Positions 60,220 to 64,000 of a stretch of DNA of 64,000 bases are shown here, piece after piece. The position numbers and the translations under genes are program-made. The stretch comes from Micromonospora sp. NBRC 110009 (GTDB lineage: Bacteria; Actinomycetota; Actinomycetes; Mycobacteriales; Micromonosporaceae), in contig NZ_CP130427.1 in NCBI RefSeq assembly GCF_030518795.1, positions 186,001-250,000 on the forward strand, read 5' to 3'. Within the stretch, counting starts at the first letter, position 1. Each line of letters starts with the position of its first letter. The notes below the pieces were generated by a model that was not told the origin of the DNA, did no database searches, and saw only the letters and a list, made by a program, of their open reading frames with translations.

Positions 60220-63200
60220 TCAGTCGCGGCGCAGCGCGGCGGCCAGCGCACCGAGGTACCGGGCCACCGGGCCGGCGGTGAGCACCCCGCTGCCGGCCCC
60301 GGCCAGCTCGTCAGCGGCCGGGAGCAGCTCGGCGTGCAGCCGCGCGATCGCGGCCTGGTCGTCCAGGGCGAGCGCGACCCGGGCGGCGACGCAGAGCCGT
60401 GCCTCGCGCAGCAGGTCGTGCGGTGACTCCGGCAGCGACCGCAGCGCGGCGGCGGCCTCGTCCCGGCGGCCGGCGGCCAGCGCGGCCAGCGGTCGCACCC
60501 ACGACGCGTACGGGCCCCAGCCCCCGTCCTCGGCCAGTGCCGGCCGGATGTCGCCGTCGGTGGCGAGGCGCAGGCAGAGCAGGGCGAACGGCAGCAGTCC
60601 CGGCGCCATGCCCGGCATCTGCCCGGCGTCGAGTCGCAGGTCGGCCGCCCGGTACGCCGCCTCGGCCTCCGCCGGGCGTCCGGCGATCGCCAGCCGGAGG
60701 GCGGCGTACCAGGCGGTGAAGACGCCGACGAGGGGCAACTCGTACCGCTCGGCGAGCCGGTCGGCGGCGGCCGCGTGGCCGTCGGCAGTGGCCAGGTCGG
60801 CGCGGGCGGCGTGGGCCTGGAGTGCAATGAGGTGCCCGAGCACCTCGAAGGTCACCAGGTGGTGGCGGGCGGCCAGGTCGACGAGTTCGGCGCCGATGCG
60901 GGCCCGCTCGGGAGCCAGGCCGGTACGCGCGAACTCGTGCAGGAAGCGGGCGTTGAGGGCGAAGGCCAGCAGCGCGGGGTCGCCGACCTGCCGGGCGGTC
61001 GCCTCCGCCTCGGCCGCCGCCCGCCGGCCCCGATCGGTGGTGCTGCCGCGCAGTTCGAGGGCGAGGGTGCTGAGCAGGCGGCTGCGTCGTTCCGCCTGGT
61101 CGGCGGGGAGCGCGGCGAGGGCGCGGGCGGCGGCGTCGACGATCTGGCGGGACAGCTCCTCGTCGTCGTTACGGGTCCACACGGCCGGCACGTCGAAGGC
61201 GGCCAGCACGTCCGCGGTCAGCTCGGGGTCGTCGAGCCGCTCGACCGTGGCGACCGCCTCGGCCCGCAGCCGGCGGGTCCGGTCGAGGTGGCCGGTGACG
61301 GCGAGGTTGCGTCCCCAGCCGATGACGGCGGCCAGCCGTGCCCGCACGTCGTCGTCGCCAGCCCGGTCCTGGGCGGCGACGACCTGCTGCCAGAGCCGGG
61401 ACGCCTCGTGCGGGCGGCAGCGTCGCTCGGCCTGCTCGGCCGCCGCCCGGCCGTAGCGGGCCGCGGCGGTCGCGGCGGTGCGGCCGGTGGCCTGCCCGAA
61501 GTGGTGGGCGAGGGCGGCGACGTCGTCGGGCCGCAGCCGTTGCAGGGCCGCGCCGACGGCCGCGTGCCAGCGGGCCCGGCGCGGCGCCGACAGGTCGGTG
61601 TAGAGGGTGTCGCGGACCAGGATGTGGCTGAACCGGCTGCCGTCCGGGGTGAGGAACCCGGCCTGCGCGGCCCGGTCCACCGCGTCGAGCATCGCGTCCT
61701 CGCCGACGACGGCCGCCAGCACGTCCGCGTCGACGTCGCGGCCGATCACCGCGGCGTGTCGCAGCACCGTACGGGTCGTCTCGGGCAGCTGCGCCAGGCG
61801 GTGCCGGAGGACGTCCCGCACGCCGGCCGGCACGGTGTCCAGCGCGGCGGCACCCTCGGCGGCGAGCAGCCGGGCCAGCTCCCGGACGAAGAACGGGTTG
61901 CCGCCGCTGCGCCGGTGCAACAGCCGCACGGCGTCCCGGTCCACCTCCGCCCCGGCCAGCGCCCGCACCAGGTCGGCGGTGTCGACCTCGGACAGCCCGC
62001 CCAGGTAGACCCGGACGGGTTCGGTGCGGGCGAGACGGCCGAGGGCCGTGGTCAGTTCCGGGGTGATGCCGGTGGCCCGGTACGTGCCGACCACCAGCAC
62101 CGGCCCGGTGACCGGCTCCGGCCCGGTGAGCAGGGCGGTCAGCAGGTCGAGGGTGTCCTCGTCGGCCCGGTGCAGGTCGTCGAGGACCACCAGCAGGGGT
62201 CCCCCTCGGGCCGCCGCGGTGAGCCGGGTCGCGGCGACCCGGTGCAGCCGGAGCCGGGCCACGGCGGGGTCGGCGCCGGCCTCCGGGGCCGGCGCGCCGG
62301 ACGGTCCGGGCAGCGCGATGGCGATCTGGGTCCACGGCCAGGCGGCCGGTCCCCCCTCGTACTCGGGTACCCGCCCCCAGGCGCGGGTCCACCCGGCGCG
62401 GGCGAGCCGGCCGGCGAGCGCCTCGACGAGGGCGGTCTTGCCCGCACCGGCGTCCCCGGAGACCAGGGCGAGCCCGGGACGGCCACGCCGGGCCACGTCC
62501 TGCGCGGTCCACGCCAGCGCGGCCAGTTCGTCGCCGCGCCCGACGAAGGGGCGCGGCCCGCCCCGGGGCACCGCGGCGGGTGTTTCGTCCGGCGCCTCGA
62601 CGTCGGGCGGCGCCGGTGGTGGCTCGCCGGCGGCGGCACCCGCGCCGGCCGTGTCGGGCCGGGGCGCCGGCGCACCGACGCCGGCGGGTGGCGCGTCGAG
62701 GTGCGGGGCCTGGGCGAGAATGTCGGCCTCGAGCCGGCGCAGGCGGGGGCCCGGATCCACGCCCAACTCCCGGACCAGGGCCGCCCGGGCCCGCCGCAGC
62801 GCGGCGAGGGCGTCGCCCTGGCGGCCCGCCCGGTAGAGGGCGACCGCGAGCAGGTGCCAGGCCTCCTCCCGGAACGGCTGGGCGGCCGTGTGGGCCCCCA
62901 GGTCGGAGGCGGCCTCGGCGGTCCGGCCCAGCGCCAGCAGCGCCGCGGCGCGCCGCTCCACCGCGAGCATCCGCAGCTCGTCCAGCCGGTCGATCTCCGC
63001 CCGCGCCCAGCCCTGGTCGGCGAACTCGGCGTAGGCGGGTCCGCGCCAGAGGGCGAGCGCGTCGTCCAGGTCTGCCAGCGCCACCCCGGCGCGGCCGGCC
63101 GCGAGCAGTTCGCCGGCCTCCCCCACCGCCGCCTCGAACCGCCCGGCGTCGACCGTGTCCGGGGCGGCCGGCAGCGCGTAGCCCGGTGGGCTGGTGACCA

Positions 63201-63480
63201 GCAACCGGGCCGGTTGTCGCGGCGGCCGGTCGGGCTCCAGGGCCCGGCGCAGGTCGGCGACGAAGGTCCGGACGGCCGCGACCGCGCCCTCCGGCGGCTC
63301 CGCCCAGAGGTCGCCGACGAGCCGGTCGACCGGCACCACCCGGCCCCGGGCGACCAGCAGCCGCGCCAGCACCGCCCGCTGCCGGGCACCCCGCAGCGGT
63401 ACGGGCCCCCGGTCGCCGACCGCCTCCACCGGCCCGAGCACGCCGAAGGTCACCGTGGGTGTGCTCGGCGGGCTGCTCAC
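60220..63480 (-). CDS. SARP/AfsR-family regulator with AAA ATPase domain
   Basis: 1,086 residues from GTG at 63480, preceded at six bases by TAGAGT (leaderless). Residues about 8-105 are the winged-helix DNA-binding domain (FGVLGPVEAVG, VDRLVGDLWAEPP), about 110-255 the BTAD domain (DTVDAGRFEAAV, AEIDRLDELRMLAVERRAAALLALG, EEAWHLLAVALYRAGRQGDALAAL). A Pro-rich linker leads to an AAA domain with Walker A GDAGAGKTALVEAL and Walker B LLVVLDDLHRADED, then a helical-repeat C-terminus. Size resembles large AfsR-like activators, but I see no terminal LuxR helix-turn-helix. It probably activates the divergent hydrolase gene. Confidence 0.93.
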   Translation of the reverse strand: MSSPPSTPTVTFGVLGPVEAVGDRGPVPLRGARQRAVLARLLVARGRVVPVDRLVGDLWAEPPEGAVAAVRTFVADLRRALEPDRPPRQPARLLVTSPPGYALPAAPDTVDAGRFEAAVGEAGELLAAGRAGVALADLDDALALWRGPAYAEFADQGWARAEIDRLDELRMLAVERRAAALLALGRTAEAASDLGAHTAAQPFREEAWHLLAVALYRAGRQGDALAALRRARAALVRELGVDPGPRLRRLEADILAQAPHLDAPPAGVGAPAPRPDTAGAGAAAGEPPPAPPDVEAPDETPAAVPRGGPRPFVGRGDELAALAWTAQDVARRGRPGLALVSGDAGAGKTALVEALAGRLARAGWTRAWGRVPEYEGGPAAWPWTQIAIALPGPSGAPAPEAGADPAVARLRLHRVAATRLTAAARGGPLLVVLDDLHRADEDTLDLLTALLTGPEPVTGPVLVVGTYRATGITPELTTALGRLARTEPVRVYLGGLSEVDTADLVRALAGAEVDRDAVRLLHRRSGGNPFFVRELARLLAAEGAAALDTVPAGVRDVLRHRLAQLPETTRTVLRHAAVIGRDVDADVLAAVVGEDAMLDAVDRAAQAGFLTPDGSRFSHILVRDTLYTDLSAPRRARWHAAVGAALQRLRPDDVAALAHHFGQATGRTAATAAARYGRAAAEQAERRCRPHEASRLWQQVVAAQDRAGDDDVRARLAAVIGWGRNLAVTGHLDRTRRLRAEAVATVERLDDPELTADVLAAFDVPAVWTRNDDEELSRQIVDAAARALAALPADQAERRSRLLSTLALELRGSTTDRGRRAAAEAEATARQVGDPALLAFALNARFLHEFARTGLAPERARIGAELVDLAARHHLVTFEVLGHLIALQAHAARADLATADGHAAAADRLAERYELPLVGVFTAWYAALRLAIAGRPAEAEAAYRAADLRLDAGQMPGMAPGLLPFALLCLRLATDGDIRPALAEDGGWGPYASWVRPLAALAAGRRDEAAAALRSLPESPHDLLREARLCVAARVALALDDQAAIARLHAELLPAADELAGAGSGVLTAGPVARYLGALAAALRRD

Positions 63481-63532
63481 CCGCCCACTCTAGGCAGCCG
63501 CCGGCCGGCGGGCGGCCGCTGCCGGCAGGGCA

Positions 63533-63575
63533 CTCATCCGACGCTGATCCGCTGCTCATCCGCCCCGGGCAGGCT
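63533..63575 (+). promoter_or_regulatory. Three 11-bp direct repeats and -10 box: candidate SARP binding site
   Basis: CTCATCC, CTGATCC and CTCATCC begin at 63533, 63544 and 63555, exactly 11 bases (one helical turn) apart. The last heptamer ends eight bases before CAGGCT (63570-63575). Heptamers at 11-bp spacing with an eight-base gap to the -10 box is the established SARP operator layout. It lies between the SARP gene and the hydrolase gene starting at 63611. Confidence 0.75.
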
Positions 63576-63610
63576 CGACGGGCACCCGACGTCACCGGAG
63601 AGGAACTTCC

Positions 63611-64000
63611 GTGGAACCGATCATCAACGGATTCGAACAGCGCCGCGTCACCGTCGCCGACGGGGTCACCCTGCACGCCGCCGTCGGCGGCACGGGCAGC
63701 CCGATCGTGCTGCTGCACGGGTTCCCGCAGACCCACCTGATGTGGCGGCACGTCGCCGCCGACCTGGCCGCCGACCACACGGTCATCTGCCCCGACCTGC
63801 GCGGCTACGGCGCCAGCGACAAGCCGGTCGACACCGACGGCACGGCGTACGCGAAGCGGACCATGGCCGCCGACGTCGTGGCCCTCGCCCGGACGCTGGG
63901 GCACGAGCGGTTCGCCCTGGCCGGGCACGACCGCGGCGCCCTGGTCGCCATCCGCGCCGGCCTGGACCATCCGGCCGTGGTGACCCACCTGGCCTCGCTG
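63611..64000 (+). CDS. Alpha/beta hydrolase, epoxide hydrolase-like (partial, 3' end beyond window)
   Basis: 130 residues visible, from GTG with GGAGAGGAA upstream. The oxyanion HGFPQTHLMWR near residue 37, CPDLRGYGASDKP and LAGHDRGALVAI (nucleophile Asp in GHDRG) match epoxide hydrolases and haloalkane-dehalogenase relatives. The remaining active-site acid and His lie beyond the window. Its promoter has a SARP-type repeat array, so it is likely the target of the divergent regulator. Confidence 0.87.
   Translation, partial: MEPIINGFEQRRVTVADGVTLHAAVGGTGSPIVLLHGFPQTHLMWRHVAADLAADHTVICPDLRGYGASDKPVDTDGTAYAKRTMAADVVALARTLGHERFALAGHDRGALVAIRAGLDHPAVVTHLASL

Noticed and set aside
61169..63988. 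A 939-codon minus-strand frame overlapping the SARP gene and the partial hydrolase
   Set aside because: Composition is Arg/Gly/Pro-rich with no domain; the SARP frame has all expected motifs.

Overview
The window is chromosomal DNA of a high-GC actinomycete, most likely a member of Micromonosporaceae (Micromonospora or Salinispora type). Evidence: very high G+C, many GTG starts, ATGA/GTGA/TGATG gene junctions, several leaderless promoters (a TAnnnT -10 box six to eight bases before a GTG), a separate parE-parC topoisomerase IV operon, an actinobacterial c-di-AMP riboswitch, and SARP and RsdA-type regulators. I see no rRNA, tRNA, CRISPR array, insertion sequence or prophage. Most of it reads as ordinary core or clade-conserved chromosome with one large accessory polysaccharide operon.

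Layout. 1-9838 is a cell-wall glycopolymer (teichoic-acid-like) locus. On the minus strand are a TetR regulator, a DegT aminotransferase, a Gfo/Idh dehydrogenase and a glycosyltransferase that runs off the left end. Divergent on the plus strand are a two-component polysaccharide ABC exporter, a bifunctional CDP-ribitol synthase and a TagF-like polyol-phosphate polymerase. 9843-18577 holds a hydrolase, a secreted C39-like peptidase behind a c-di-AMP riboswitch, two poorly known envelope proteins, a membrane acyltransferase, a tandem pair of pyruvyltransferase-family genes with duplicated leaders, and an AlkB-like protein. 18674-24749 has a uracil/xanthine permease and the topoisomerase IV operon. 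25050-28775 is a nitric-oxide/hypoxia group: NsrR-like repressor with a coupled methyltransferase, divergent flavohaemoglobin, a YwiC-like membrane protein and a cupin whose upstream region carries a DosR-type box.

28976-39434 is the most striking region: nine co-directional, mostly overlapping genes for making and transferring an ADP-glycero-manno-heptose in a Gram-positive (gmhA, hldE, a GmhB phosphatase fused to a GT9 glycosyltransferase, a second GT9, two GT4-like and one GT2 glycosyltransferase, a carbamoyltransferase and a short SDR, with no HldD epimerase). It probably makes a carbamoylated, heptose-containing surface glycan or glycoside.

39457-55070 is a mixed stretch: hydrolase, a repeat-containing membrane protein, DUF72, two DinB proteins, a subtilisin with an unusually AT-rich promoter, an ECF sigma/anti-sigma (SigD/RsdA-like) pair, a glycogen-debranching-like enzyme, a 2H phosphoesterase, an ArsR-SRPBCC pair, and a coupled pair of MEDS-domain signalling proteins (one with a STAS-like end, one with an anti-sigma-kinase-like end). 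55076-57902 is lutABC (L-lactate oxidation). 58050-64000 has a DivIVA-like coiled-coil protein, an unknown protein, a large SARP/AAA regulator, and a divergent epoxide-hydrolase-like gene cut by the right end, with three 11-bp direct repeats between the last two that fit a SARP binding site.
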